Below, in pieces: positions 25,634-33,749 of a stretch of DNA of 35,378 nucleotides (positions are counted from its first letter, which is position 1; each line of letters begins with the position of its first letter). The stretch is from Flavobacteriales bacterium. Lineage in GTDB: Bacteria > Bacteroidota > Bacteroidia > Flavobacteriales_F > PHOS-HE28. The notes under the pieces are model-generated. The model was not told the origin of the DNA and ran no database searches. It worked only from the letters and a program-made list of their open reading frames with translations. Location of the stretch: the NCBI GenBank assembly GCA_017987115.1, contig JAGNUG010000031.1:1-35378 (forward strand). Direction: 5' to 3'. The translations under genes and the position numbers were made by a program.

Positions 25634-26227
25634 GTGTCTAGAAGGTTGAAAGGCCATTCACTTTTGCCAGAATTGACCGAACCGGAACTGATCCAAGGTT
25701 GCTTGGACGGAGACCGTCGCTGCCAGGAAGACCTGTATGCGCGGTACTCACGGCGTATGTACGCAGTGTGCTTGCGCTATGCCCGTCATGAGCTGGAGGC
25801 GCAGGACCTTATGCAGGAAGGATTCATCCGGGTATTCGAAAAACTTAGCAGTTTCCGATTGCAGGGGTCGCTGGAGGGGTGGGTGCGCAGGATCATGGTA
25901 CACACATCGATAAACCACTATCGCAAAAAAGCGTTCCAGAACGAGAAATTCGGTCTGGAGCATTTGCCAGAGGGCCAAGTAGACTCATTGGCCGTGGATC
26001 GCCTAGGCGAACGGGAGCTCATGGCGTTGATAGCGGCCTTACCCGATGGATATCGACACGTTTTCAATCTCTACGCGATAGAGGGATACGATCATAAAGA
26101 GATCGCGGAAATGCTGGGATGTGGGGAGAGCACATCGCGCAGCCAATTAAGTAAGGCCCGGAAGTATCTCCAGGACCGAATAGAACAAAAAGAAAATTAC
26201 ACCCATGCGGGAAATGCATCCCATTGA
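25634..26227 (+). CDS. ECF-type RNA polymerase sigma factor
   Basis: A 197-residue sigma-70 family protein of the extracytoplasmic-function type, with only regions 2 and 4. Region 2 (about 30-105) has DLYARYSRRMYAVCLRYA, AQDLMQEGFIRVFEKL and the DNA-melting WVRRIMVHTSINHYRKK. Region 4 (about 130-185) has LIAALPDGYRHVFNLYAIEG, then the helix-turn-helix HKEIAEMLGCGESTSRSQLSKARKYL in two parts. The start is uncertain: GTG at 25634 is used, and an in-frame TTG follows shortly. Its 3' end overlaps the next gene by 14-23 bases, so the two should be translated together. By context it is controlled by that membrane protein. Confidence 0.93.
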   Translation: MSRRLKGHSLLPELTEPELIQGCLDGDRRCQEDLYARYSRRMYAVCLRYARHELEAQDLMQEGFIRVFEKLSSFRLQGSLEGWVRRIMVHTSINHYRKKAFQNEKFGLEHLPEGQVDSLAVDRLGERELMALIAALPDGYRHVFNLYAIEGYDHKEIAEMLGCGESTSRSQLSKARKYLQDRIEQKENYTHAGNASH

Positions 26228-27827
26228 CGAACGATTCAAGGCGCTGTACGACGCAGAAGCCACGCCTCCGGAAGAAGTGCGCGCTGCCATCGGGCACCGT
26301 TTAGGCTGGAACAAAAGCGTAGGGAACGGGGTTTCGTTCCCGTCTACGTTTTTGTTGCTGGTAGGTGTGGCCGGAGCAGCATTGGCCTGGTATCATTGGA
26401 GCGATACCACGACCACACGACAAGAATTTGCCGCTGTGCAGGAACAGCAAATGCCCATCACGGCTGAACCGGCCGCCTCGTCCTCTGAAAGTGCGACGGA
26501 TCAGGCTACTTTTACTGCAGAAGCAGGGGTTGTTGAACAGGCAACGTTGGTACCTGAAAACCAAGAAGGGTCGATCACAAAGAACACTGAAGCGGTAAAC
26601 ACTGCAAAAAGCAACACAGCATCTCGACCGACCGCTGTCTCCGCCAATACGAAAAACCCAGCGTTGGCAACGCCTGGTCATAAGCAAAGCACGGTATCAG
26701 CAGGGTCTGGCGAGCAGGCAAGGTCTGGACCGGTTGTTCAGAAAAAAGAAGGTTCAACCCTGGCCTCCAAGAAACAAGGAACGGATCGCGGAAGTATTGC
26801 ATCTGAAGGAGTTGAACCGGGGTCACCGGCGATCAACGATGGGCAATCACGCAACACTGGAACTATTGCCGACAATTCCGATGATGAAAAAGCAAGTAAT
26901 GCGGTAGCAAAGGCCAACGAACTAGATGAACCGGCATTTACTGTAGGACATTCTGGCACTGAAGCCTGGGTCGGTCCTGCTGTGAACATTAACCGATTGG
27001 ATACGCGCTTTGCATTGATCGATACGGAAGCGTCGGCAAAACAGCCGTTCACCGCACAACGTGTCGCCGATTATGTAGTTCCCCATGGAAATTGGTGGGT
27101 GAGCATTTATGGCGGATTGAGTTCCGTCAAAGGCAAATGGTCGGGTGCGGATGCAGAGGCACTTGATCGATCGGAAGACTGGAAAAGCGGTTGGCAAGCT
27201 GGTGCATTGGTAGGTAGAACTTGGCGTTCCGGCTTTGGCGTTGGCATAGGAGCCGGCGTTGCTCGAATTCACAGCACATTCTCGGACGAACGTTCTTCTG
27301 TTTCAGGAGAAGCCGCCGACCTGGATACGGCATGGACCACGTCGAACTATCCTGGGACAGAAATTGTGATATCCACCTGGTCCATCGACACCACCTTTGC
27401 GCCGATCGTTGGACCACAGGAACGTAGGTCGGCCAATAATCAGTACACGGCAATTCAGGTCCCGCTTTCACTGTGGTGGCATAAGGACATTAGGCGTTGG
27501 AAAGTTGGTGCAACGGCAGGTGTCATGGGCTGGATCCCGATGAAAAGACAGGGCTTGACATTAGTACGACCAACCACGGATGCTGAACCTGCACCAACTG
27601 CACTTTCAAGCCCGGAAACCGAACCACGGTACGGAATGCAGTTACATGGAAATGCAGGTTTAAGCTTGGGCTTTATGTTTTGTGAGCAACTGACCCTCCT
27701 TGCCGAACCAATGATCAGTGCGCCGTTGTACAGAGGGAATGAAAACACGTCCCTCTCGCTTTCACGGCCCACTATACAATTAAGGCTTCAATATGATATC
27801 CATTCGCACATACAACGTTCAAAATAA
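26205..27827 (+). CDS. Predicted dual-membrane anti-sigma factor with outer-membrane barrel
   Basis: A 540-residue protein with an unusual layout. Residues 1-43 are a short cytoplasmic segment (IDERFKALYDAEATPPEEVRAA in two parts around PPEEV) like the N-termini of Bacteroidota anti-sigma-like proteins. One helix at about 46-63 (FLLLVGVAGAALAWYHW) should lie in the inner membrane. About 65-285 is low-complexity Ser/Thr/Glu/Lys-rich linker without predicted folds, long enough to cross the periplasm. About 290-540 is beta-rich with aromatic strand ends (WWVSIYGGLSSVKGKW, GFGVGIGAGVARIHS, LRLQYDIHSH), like a PorT-type outer-membrane barrel. This matches the dual-membrane-spanning (Dma) anti-sigma factors reported from Bacteroides. 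Start ATG 26205 or 26214. Confidence 0.75.
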   Translation: MREMHPIDERFKALYDAEATPPEEVRAAIGHRLGWNKSVGNGVSFPSTFLLLVGVAGAALAWYHWSDTTTTRQEFAAVQEQQMPITAEPAASSSESATDQATFTAEAGVVEQATLVPENQEGSITKNTEAVNTAKSNTASRPTAVSANTKNPALATPGHKQSTVSAGSGEQARSGPVVQKKEGSTLASKKQGTDRGSIASEGVEPGSPAINDGQSRNTGTIADNSDDEKASNAVAKANELDEPAFTVGHSGTEAWVGPAVNINRLDTRFALIDTEASAKQPFTAQRVADYVVPHGNWWVSIYGGLSSVKGKWSGADAEALDRSEDWKSGWQAGALVGRTWRSGFGVGIGAGVARIHSTFSDERSSVSGEAADLDTAWTTSNYPGTEIVISTWSIDTTFAPIVGPQERRSANNQYTAIQVPLSLWWHKDIRRWKVGATAGVMGWIPMKRQGLTLVRPTTDAEPAPTALSSPETEPRYGMQLHGNAGLSLGFMFCEQLTLLAEPMISAPLYRGNENTSLSLSRPTIQLRLQYDIHSHIQRSK

Positions 27828-28929
27828 GAGCCTTACGGCTGTTCTATCGCTATTGCTTCAAGGCGGCATAGTGAGTGCGCAGCCGTATTGTGACATTCTG
27901 CTTCGACCAGCGTTCGATGTTTCGTTCAACGGCAATGTGATCACGTGCTCGAACCTATCGACACCGCTTACTGCGGGAACTACGGAGCTGTGGAGTTATG
28001 GTGATGCAACCGTTTCCGACAGTTATGCTTATCATGAATACACCACTCTTGGCGTTTACCCTGTATGTCTAACACTGAGTACACAGGATGGCGCTTGCAG
28101 CTCCACCTATTGCAGGGATGTTGTTGTTCCGGAGAATGATTGTAACGGCTCTTGGAATTCAACCTTTTCCAGTAGCCAAACAGGTACCAACACATTGACC
28201 CTTACGGATATTTCCACTTCCGGCACCCCTGATTCCCGCCAATGGGGCTTTGGAGACCTTTCGGCGGTCTCCACCGATGAATCTCCTTCGCATACCTGGC
28301 TGCTACCTGGTTCACACCTCGTACACCTTACGCGTAGGCTGGGTGAGTGCGTTGTTACGGACGCACATTGGGTTACCGTAGATGGCAACGCAAGCACATG
28401 TGGGCAAGATCTGTTCGTGAATTTTACCAGTGAGGAAATGGGAGGTCAAGTGGTTTTTCAATCCGAGTTGACTTCTTTGGCATCCATTCCTGTGATCGCG
28501 TTGTGGAGCTACGGAGATGGTCTGTCCGATACCACATTCGCGAGCACACATACATACGCTGAGCCCGGTGAATATCAAACTTGCTTGTTCGTTGGTGCCA
28601 CCAACCTCAGTTCGTTCGACACCTGTTTTGCGTTCGTTTGCCGGACCATTACCGTAGGGGCTTCGCTAGTGGGGGTCACCGAAACCGAACAACATTCACT
28701 GAATGTTTGGCCCGTGCCGTTCCAGAATGAACTGCACCTGTCCGCACCTTGGCTTTCCGGTACGTGCATTGCCCGACTAACCGACGCAACGGGCAGGGAG
28801 ATCCACCGTTCGCAACAACATGTCACGGAACGCATGGACCTTAACCTGCCCGATCTGCGCAGCGGGGCCTATGTGTTGGAGGTCAACTCAGTCCTGGGAA
28901 GCAAGCGTACCCTTCTTATTCGTGATTGA
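27793..28929 (+). CDS. PKD-domain surface protein with T9SS sorting domain, third gene of the sigma operon
   Basis: A 378-residue secreted protein. A signal peptide ends near VSAQ (30). Three PKD-like modules follow at about 33-113 (TELWSYGDATVS), 116-198 (SRQWGFGDLSAV) and 203-294 (IALWSYGDGLSD), with Cys at module starts and ends as in the 12-PKD protein. A type A sorting domain spans about 303-378 (VWPVPFQNELHLS, then GAYVLEVNSV). The ATG at 27793 lies 35 bases inside the barrel gene, so translation is coupled. This puts a T9SS cargo under the same operon as the sigma/anti-sigma pair. It overlaps the 3' end of the opposing ssb3 gene by 42 bases. Confidence 0.88.
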   Translation: MISIRTYNVQNKSLTAVLSLLLQGGIVSAQPYCDILLRPAFDVSFNGNVITCSNLSTPLTAGTTELWSYGDATVSDSYAYHEYTTLGVYPVCLTLSTQDGACSSTYCRDVVVPENDCNGSWNSTFSSSQTGTNTLTLTDISTSGTPDSRQWGFGDLSAVSTDESPSHTWLLPGSHLVHLTRRLGECVVTDAHWVTVDGNASTCGQDLFVNFTSEEMGGQVVFQSELTSLASIPVIALWSYGDGLSDTTFASTHTYAEPGEYQTCLFVGATNLSSFDTCFAFVCRTITVGASLVGVTETEQHSLNVWPVPFQNELHLSAPWLSGTCIARLTDATGREIHRSQQHVTERMDLNLPDLRSGAYVLEVNSVLGSKRTLLIRD

Positions 28930-29289
28930 AGCATCGTCGTCCCAACCTTTTCCGGTAGTGCTCGCCAGCAAATGGAATTCACTGAGCGCCACTTCCGTGC
29001 TGTAGCGTTTTTCACCCGAAGCGGTTTCCCAACAGCGGTGGACCAATCGCCCTTCAATGACAAGACCGCTTCCCTTACGGGTCAATTCAGCCAAGCGCTC
29101 GGCTTGTTTGCCCCATGCAGTTATCGGGTGCCACTGGGTATTATCCTTCCACTCACCGTCAGCACCCTTATAGCGTTCGTTCGTTGCCAAGTTGATACGC
29201 ACCATGTGTTGGCCTTTACCCATCTCTTTTAGTTCAGGATCACTGCCTAGGTTACCGATCAGCTGTACTTTGTTCTTCATCGTTGCCAT
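28888..29289 (-). CDS. ssb: Short single-stranded DNA-binding protein, third paralogue
   Basis: A 133-residue SSB, clearly diverged from copies 1 and 2. It shares KNKVQLIGNLGSDPELKEM, INLATNERYK, NTQWHPITAWG, LVIEGRLVHRCWE and RYSTEVALSEFHLL with them. The tail after the OB fold (about 107-133) contains GWDDDASITNKKG and ends ASQD; the DDD is internal, so the usual terminal acidic-hydrophobic tip is missing. The ATG at 29289 (MATMKNKV) lines up with the MNTLKNRV start of the others; ATGs at 29292 and 29280 are alternatives. Its last 42 bases overlap the 3' end of the PKD gene on the opposite strand. Confidence 0.92.
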   Translation of the reverse strand: MATMKNKVQLIGNLGSDPELKEMGKGQHMVRINLATNERYKGADGEWKDNTQWHPITAWGKQAERLAELTRKGSGLVIEGRLVHRCWETASGEKRYSTEVALSEFHLLASTTGKGWDDDASITNKKGTLASQD

Positions 29290-29388
29290 CATTCGTGGTT
29301 TGTTTTAAGACCGGGGGATTTGTTTTCCGATCCGACGGCAAAGCAGGGACCGTTCGATCCAATGATCCGGTCAGTAAGCATTTACAGG

Positions 29389-29425
29389 CGTTTACAACCG
29401 TTTGTTTTACGATTTTGCACGTTTG
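29389..29425 (-). promoter_or_regulatory. Helically phased CGTTT repeats upstream of ssb3
   Basis: Units CGTTTACAAC, CGTTTGTTTTA, CGATTTTGCA and CGTTTGGACT start at 29389, 29399, 29410 and 29420 on the plus strand, beginning 100 bases upstream of the ssb3 ATG. The gene and spacer have diverged from ssb copies 1 and 2, yet the unit, period and distance are kept. Confidence 0.5.
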
Positions 29426-29493
29426 GACTCCATGTGCACAAAGGATCCGCTAAATTGCCGCTGGAGAACCAAAAGCCCTTTCAGCGTTTAACT

Positions 29494-29524
29494 TTGCTTA
29501 CCTTATATCAGAGCAATATTTTTG
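29494..29524 (+). promoter_or_regulatory. Promoter of the universal stress protein gene
   Basis: TTG (29494-29496), 20 bases, TATTTTTG (29517-29524): full match to the Bacteroidota sigma-A consensus. It ends 22 bases before the ATG at 29547. Confidence 0.75.
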
Positions 29525-29546
29525 CGCAACCCCTATCGACCAGAAC

Positions 29547-30386
29547 ATGATCCCTAAGAAGAACAAGATCCTAATTCCAACCGATTTTACACCTGTTTCC
29601 GACGTTGCGCTGAACCATGCGCTTAATCTAGCAAAGCACAATGGCGCTGAGTTGTATTTGTTGCATGTCGTAGACAAGAAGGAAGAGGTCGATATTGCAA
29701 GGGCTAAGCTTGAAAAAGAACAAGCAAAGGCAAAGGCACTCAATGGAGCAATTGCTACCCATAAGGTCGTACGCGTAGGTTCCATTTACAAGGATATCGG
29801 TGATGCAGCAGCAGAGATCAATGCAAACCTGATCGTAATGGGCACCCACGGAATGCGCGGAGTACTTATGTTCACTGGCAGTCGGATCTTAAGGATCATC
29901 ACCTCTTCGGAAGTTCCATTCATCGTAGTTCAGGACCGGGAGATCAAAGAGAGCGGTTATGATTCGATCGTTGTGCCATTGGACCTACACAAAGAGACCC
30001 GCCAAAAATTGACGATCGTGGCTGATATGGCCCGAACTTTCGGAAGCAAGGTACATTTGATCGTACCCAAGGAAGATGATGAATTCCTGCACAAGGAATT
30101 GGCGAATAACATCAAGTTCGCCAACCAGTATTTGGATGAACGTGGCATAGAACACGATGCTACTATTAGCGAAGAGGACAGCACCGATTTCGTAAAGGCC
30201 GTAGTAAAACACGCTTTGGCCGTTGATGCAGATCTGATCACCATCATGAACCTTTCAAAGGGGAACATCTTTGGTGCTCTTGGACTTCCGTACGAACAGG
30301 AGATCCTTACGAACAAGGCGCATATTCCGGTAATGTGCATGAATCCTCGTGAGACCGGTACCAATTCCGGCTGGTCATTCCAATAA
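29547..30386 (+). CDS. Universal stress protein with two UspA domains
   Basis: A 279-residue cytoplasmic stress protein made of two Usp folds in tandem. The first (about 1-140) has KNKILIPTDFTPVSDVALNHA, ELYLLHVVD, and NLIVMGTHGMRGVLMFTGSR, the last being a near-canonical ATP-binding G-x2-G...GS motif. The second (about 147-270) has YDSIVVPLDLHKE and ADLITIMNLSKGN but lacks the glycine motif, so it probably does not bind ATP. Two-domain Usps of this kind are common in Bacteroidota and tied to starvation or stress; the exact ligand and partner are unknown. It is monocistronic, with its own good promoter, and converges with the phosphatase gene 33 bases away. Confidence 0.9.
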   Translation: MIPKKNKILIPTDFTPVSDVALNHALNLAKHNGAELYLLHVVDKKEEVDIARAKLEKEQAKAKALNGAIATHKVVRVGSIYKDIGDAAAEINANLIVMGTHGMRGVLMFTGSRILRIITSSEVPFIVVQDREIKESGYDSIVVPLDLHKETRQKLTIVADMARTFGSKVHLIVPKEDDEFLHKELANNIKFANQYLDERGIEHDATISEEDSTDFVKAVVKHALAVDADLITIMNLSKGNIFGALGLPYEQEILTNKAHIPVMCMNPRETGTNSGWSFQ

Positions 30387-30419
30387 GCCCAGGCAAAGCT
30401 TTCTTCCAGTGCGGCCTAC

Positions 30420-32207
30420 TTAAGCGCGCATTCCGATCACGAGTATGTCATCAACCTGTTCGTGGTTGCCACGCCATCCCATGAAGGCATCCTGCAATTG
30501 ATCGCGCTGCAAATGTGTAGGCTCTTTGGCAATGCTCACCAAGAGCTCGCGGAACCTGCGGTACAGGAACTTCTTTCCCTTCTCCCCTCCGAACTGATCG
30601 GCATAACCATCTGAAAAGATGTAGACCATGTCGCCTTCCATAAGCGTGATACGGTGATCCGTGAACTGGGTACCGTCCAGATCATAACTACCGATCGCAT
30701 TTTTGTCAGGTGTGAACTGAAGCACTTCATTATCGCGAACCAAGTATAGCGGACAGTTGGCCCCGGCGTATTCCAGGATCCGTTTTTCCGGATCGAAGCT
30801 ACAAAGCGCCATGTCCATTCCATCCCGGACCACGTATTCCTCCCGATCCTTGTGCAATGCTTCATAAGCAATGCGGTTCAGGTCGCGCAACATTTCCGAT
30901 GGGCGGGCACGGGCCTTATCCTTTACCGCTTGATTCAACCCGTTGTGGCCGATCAAGCTCATGAATGCTCCCGGGACCCCGTGGCCTGTGCAGTCAACAG
31001 CTGCGAACACGACCCGATCAGCAACCTTTTCGAACCAGTAGAAATCGCCACTGACGATATCCTTGGGCCTGTAGTACACGAATGAATCAGGCAGGAGCTC
31101 CTTGATGCGCCTTTCAGGAGGAAGGATCGACTCCTGCAAGCGTTTAGCATACTTGATGCTGTCCGTTACATTAATGTAGAGTTCTTCGACTTTCTTGCTT
31201 TGTTTCTCAACCTCCTCTTTCTGACGCATAACTTCCTCGGTACGCTCCAACACCTTCATTTCCAACACGCGTTCACGTTGGCCGAGCTCATCACGCATTT
31301 TCAACAATGCGTGGCCTAACATATCATCCTCGCTCAGGGGTTCAAAGGTGGCCTCAAAATCACCCGCGGCAACGGCGTGCGAGAAATCGGTGGTCCTTTT
31401 AAGCCCTTCGACCAATGAGGTTAGCGCAGTGCTCATATCGCCGATTTCGTCATTCGTTGTTCGCACCTTGGTCCCAGGGAAAACACCCCTGCCCAAACTG
31501 AGCAATACGGTGCGCAACCGCTGCACCGGAGAAACGATCCCACGGATTATGATCACCGCTATCAGAACGCCAATGACCACAAGGGCGATCCCCATATAAA
31601 GCACGTAGAATTTCAACGAGTCGAAACTTCGGATCATACCACCACCGAGCTCTTTGCGCTTTCCTTCCTGCATCAACAGGAGTCCATCCAGTTTATCCAG
31701 AACACGTTTCGCTTGTTGATCCAGCGGTCCACCCTCCTCGGCCATGTCATTACGCTGCAAGTGAATGAACGGGTCGCTATAACTTTCCAACGAGGGTAAT
31801 AGCTCTTTGATCTGTTCATGCAGATCGAAGAGTCCATGCATCTCGGTCGTGATCTGGTTCATTGCAGCCACCTCGTCCTTGTCCCAGCTGGCCATAAGGG
31901 TGTCAACACGATCCAGGAGCTGTGGAAGGTCCTGCTCGGTGATCTTTACCAATGCGGTCTTTTCCGGTGCATCCGCGCGACTTTCCAGCAAAGCCCAATG
32001 CTTGATCAGCATTTGGGAGTTCACAGTCATATTGCGCAAGCGCACAAGGGCATCTACTGAAGGTGAATACACTTGATTGATCTGATCATTGATGGTTCGT
32101 GATCGCCCCAGAGTGCGGTTCGTAAGCATCACCACGATCAATGCGAAGAAAATGAACATGCCGAAGCCCATTCCGATCTTCCCGCCGATGGTCATTCGCA
32201 CTGACAT
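30420..32207 (-). CDS. HAMP-linked SpoIIE-type protein phosphatase
   Basis: A 595-residue membrane signalling protein. Helix 1 spans about 11-28 and helix 2 about 201-222. Between them is a roughly 170-residue periplasmic, mostly helical sensor like four-helix-bundle chemoreceptor domains. A HAMP linker (about 222-275, SPVQRLRTVLLSLGRG, DEIGDMSTALTSLVEGLK) and a coiled coil (about 310-345) follow. The PP2C-like phosphatase domain runs about 360-595 with DIVSGDFYW (Asp388), AAVDCTGHGVPGAFMS (Asp405), FSDGYADQFGG (Asp533) and QVDDILVIG (Asp586, Asp587), all metal-binding acids. It should dephosphorylate a Ser/Thr-phosphorylated regulator such as an anti-anti-sigma protein; none is encoded here. 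Last gene of an operon with the TPR and YfiR-like genes, 6 bases after the TPR gene. Confidence 0.92.
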   Translation of the reverse strand: MSVRMTIGGKIGMGFGMFIFFALIVVMLTNRTLGRSRTINDQINQVYSPSVDALVRLRNMTVNSQMLIKHWALLESRADAPEKTALVKITEQDLPQLLDRVDTLMASWDKDEVAAMNQITTEMHGLFDLHEQIKELLPSLESYSDPFIHLQRNDMAEEGGPLDQQAKRVLDKLDGLLLMQEGKRKELGGGMIRSFDSLKFYVLYMGIALVVIGVLIAVIIIRGIVSPVQRLRTVLLSLGRGVFPGTKVRTTNDEIGDMSTALTSLVEGLKRTTDFSHAVAAGDFEATFEPLSEDDMLGHALLKMRDELGQRERVLEMKVLERTEEVMRQKEEVEKQSKKVEELYINVTDSIKYAKRLQESILPPERRIKELLPDSFVYYRPKDIVSGDFYWFEKVADRVVFAAVDCTGHGVPGAFMSLIGHNGLNQAVKDKARARPSEMLRDLNRIAYEALHKDREEYVVRDGMDMALCSFDPEKRILEYAGANCPLYLVRDNEVLQFTPDKNAIGSYDLDGTQFTDHRITLMEGDMVYIFSDGYADQFGGEKGKKFLYRRFRELLVSIAKEPTHLQRDQLQDAFMGWRGNHEQVDDILVIGMRA

Positions 32208-32213
32208 CAGGCC

Positions 32214-33110
32214 CTAATCTTCGAATCCCTCAGGTGGCAGCTCTTCGAACAATCGCCGGAATTTATCGGCATCGGCTTGTTCCTGTAAGCTATAATAGAT
32301 CCCTTCCAAGCCCATCAGCGTTTCGCGCCGCTTCGGGTTCAGGTCATGCGCCTTCAGCATATATGGCAATGCCGCTTGAAAGAATTCTTTCGCTGCGAGC
32401 TGAACCTCCAGGATCGTTGGAATTTCATCGTCTGCGGTGATCGCACGGATATTGAATACTCCACGATTGAAATAAAGCGTGGCCAGGTTATAGTTCGCCC
32501 CGTAATTCTCCGGGTCCATAGCCAATACCTCCATGTATGTATCAACGGCCTTCTGGAATCGGTCCAGCTGATCGCGGTCTTTGATGAACTGCTTCGTGTA
32601 CACCGTGCCCAGCGCGTTCTTGAATTCGATCTCACGAGATAATATCGGCGCCTTAGGGTCCATGCGCAATACAGCGCTGCGATATTTTTCGAACAAATTC
32701 GCGGCATTTTCCGCCTCCAGATCATTCAGTGCACGGGCTGCATCGTTGAAATAAGTACGCGCCAAGAATTCATACGCTTGCTTGGCATTCTCAGTGTATG
32801 TACCAATATCGTCCAAGGAAACACATGTGAACAGGCTGCCTATGGCTTCATCGCGCAGTATATCTGCTTCAGCTCCCACACCAGCATCCTTATAGAGGTC
32901 TTTATACACAAAGCCGCGGAGCAACCAGGCTTCTGGGTTCGTTCTGTGTTTGGGGCTATTCACCACATCGTCCACAAATGAACGAGCACCGGGAAGGTCG
33001 CCGCTTTGGTATTTCTGTAACGCATCCACCAAAGAATCCGCTTGGGCATGAACGAACACGCCGCTCAAAAGCAGAAATAGTGTTAAGGTTATGCGTGCTA
33101 CCCGGTTCAT
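32214..33110 (-). CDS. Periplasmic TPR-repeat protein
   Basis: A 298-residue protein with a signal peptide (cleavage near HAQA, residue 24). The rest is helical with TPR-like pairs: LVDALQKYQSGDLPGARSFV, AWLLRGFVYKDLYKD, FQKAVDTYMEVLAMDPENYG, NYNLATLYFNRGVFNI, and AAKEFFQAALPYMLKAHDLNP. Such repeats act as protein-binding scaffolds. There is no lipobox and no sorting domain, so the periplasm is most likely. Its ATG overlaps the stop of the YfiR-like gene (ATGA, 33107-33110), and the phosphatase gene follows after 6 bases. A role in linking the YfiR-like protein to the sensor is inferred from context only. Confidence 0.8.
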   Translation of the reverse strand: MNRVARITLTLFLLLSGVFVHAQADSLVDALQKYQSGDLPGARSFVDDVVNSPKHRTNPEAWLLRGFVYKDLYKDAGVGAEADILRDEAIGSLFTCVSLDDIGTYTENAKQAYEFLARTYFNDAARALNDLEAENAANLFEKYRSAVLRMDPKAPILSREIEFKNALGTVYTKQFIKDRDQLDRFQKAVDTYMEVLAMDPENYGANYNLATLYFNRGVFNIRAITADDEIPTILEVQLAAKEFFQAALPYMLKAHDLNPKRRETLMGLEGIYYSLQEQADADKFRRLFEELPPEGFED

Positions 33111-33652
33111 TCTTCAACACGTTGAGCCAAGTTCTTCAAAGTTGAGCCAACCACGAGTCCATGCTTATGTGCATTGATCAAGCTTAGTTCATATTTCAGC
33201 AAGTTATCCACTTTCACGAAGTTGATCACTGAACCATCATCAAGAGCGCCAGCATATTCAGTGACCACCATGGTCGGCTTATTGGCCAAGCGCTTGTAGA
33301 TATCGGGCAACAAAGCCAGGTTATCTCTACTTACAAAAAGGATGTGGCACCGTTCGATATCAGGCGAGTTCGGTAACTTCCTGACCTCAATGGGTTGCTT
33401 ACCGATCGTGCGCGTAGAATATTGTTTGATCAGTTCCTGATATAGATTATTGCCACCAATAACGCCAATGATGAAATTACCATTGCGCATCTCCCCCTCT
33501 TTCCACTCCACTAACTTTGCGATATTGTACACATAGTTGGCCTGAAGGATAGCCGTCGTATCCTTGTCCGCATCCCGCTGCTGTTGTGGCACCGTAGCGC
33601 ACACCAGAAAAGGAAGAACCAGAATAATACGAACTATGCGACCCACTGTCAT
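33107..33652 (-). CDS. YfiR family periplasmic protein
   Basis: About 181 residues from the chosen ATG at 33652 (MTVGRIVRIILVLPFLVCATV gives a good signal peptide with its basic start); a longer version begins at 33688. The mature part fits the YfiR family (DUF4154): LQANYVYNIAKLVEWKEGE, NFIIGVIGGNNLYQEL, IEVRKLPNSPDIERCHILFVS, then VVTEYAGALDDGSVINFVKVDN. In Pseudomonas, YfiR is a periplasmic inhibitor of the membrane diguanylate cyclase YfiN. Here it heads an operon with a TPR protein and a HAMP phosphatase, so it may control that sensor instead. It runs divergently from the M28 peptidase gene. Confidence 0.85.
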   Translation of the reverse strand: MTVGRIVRIILVLPFLVCATVPQQQRDADKDTTAILQANYVYNIAKLVEWKEGEMRNGNFIIGVIGGNNLYQELIKQYSTRTIGKQPIEVRKLPNSPDIERCHILFVSRDNLALLPDIYKRLANKPTMVVTEYAGALDDGSVINFVKVDNLLKYELSLINAHKHGLVVGSTLKNLAQRVEE

Positions 33653-33749
33653 GAAGCGAATTGTAGTCTTGGGGCACCTCTTAGCCATTCTCGTGCCGAT
33701 CCGTTCCTACAAGCGGCAAAGTACCGTTGCCCATGGGTTGCGTTGGCTT

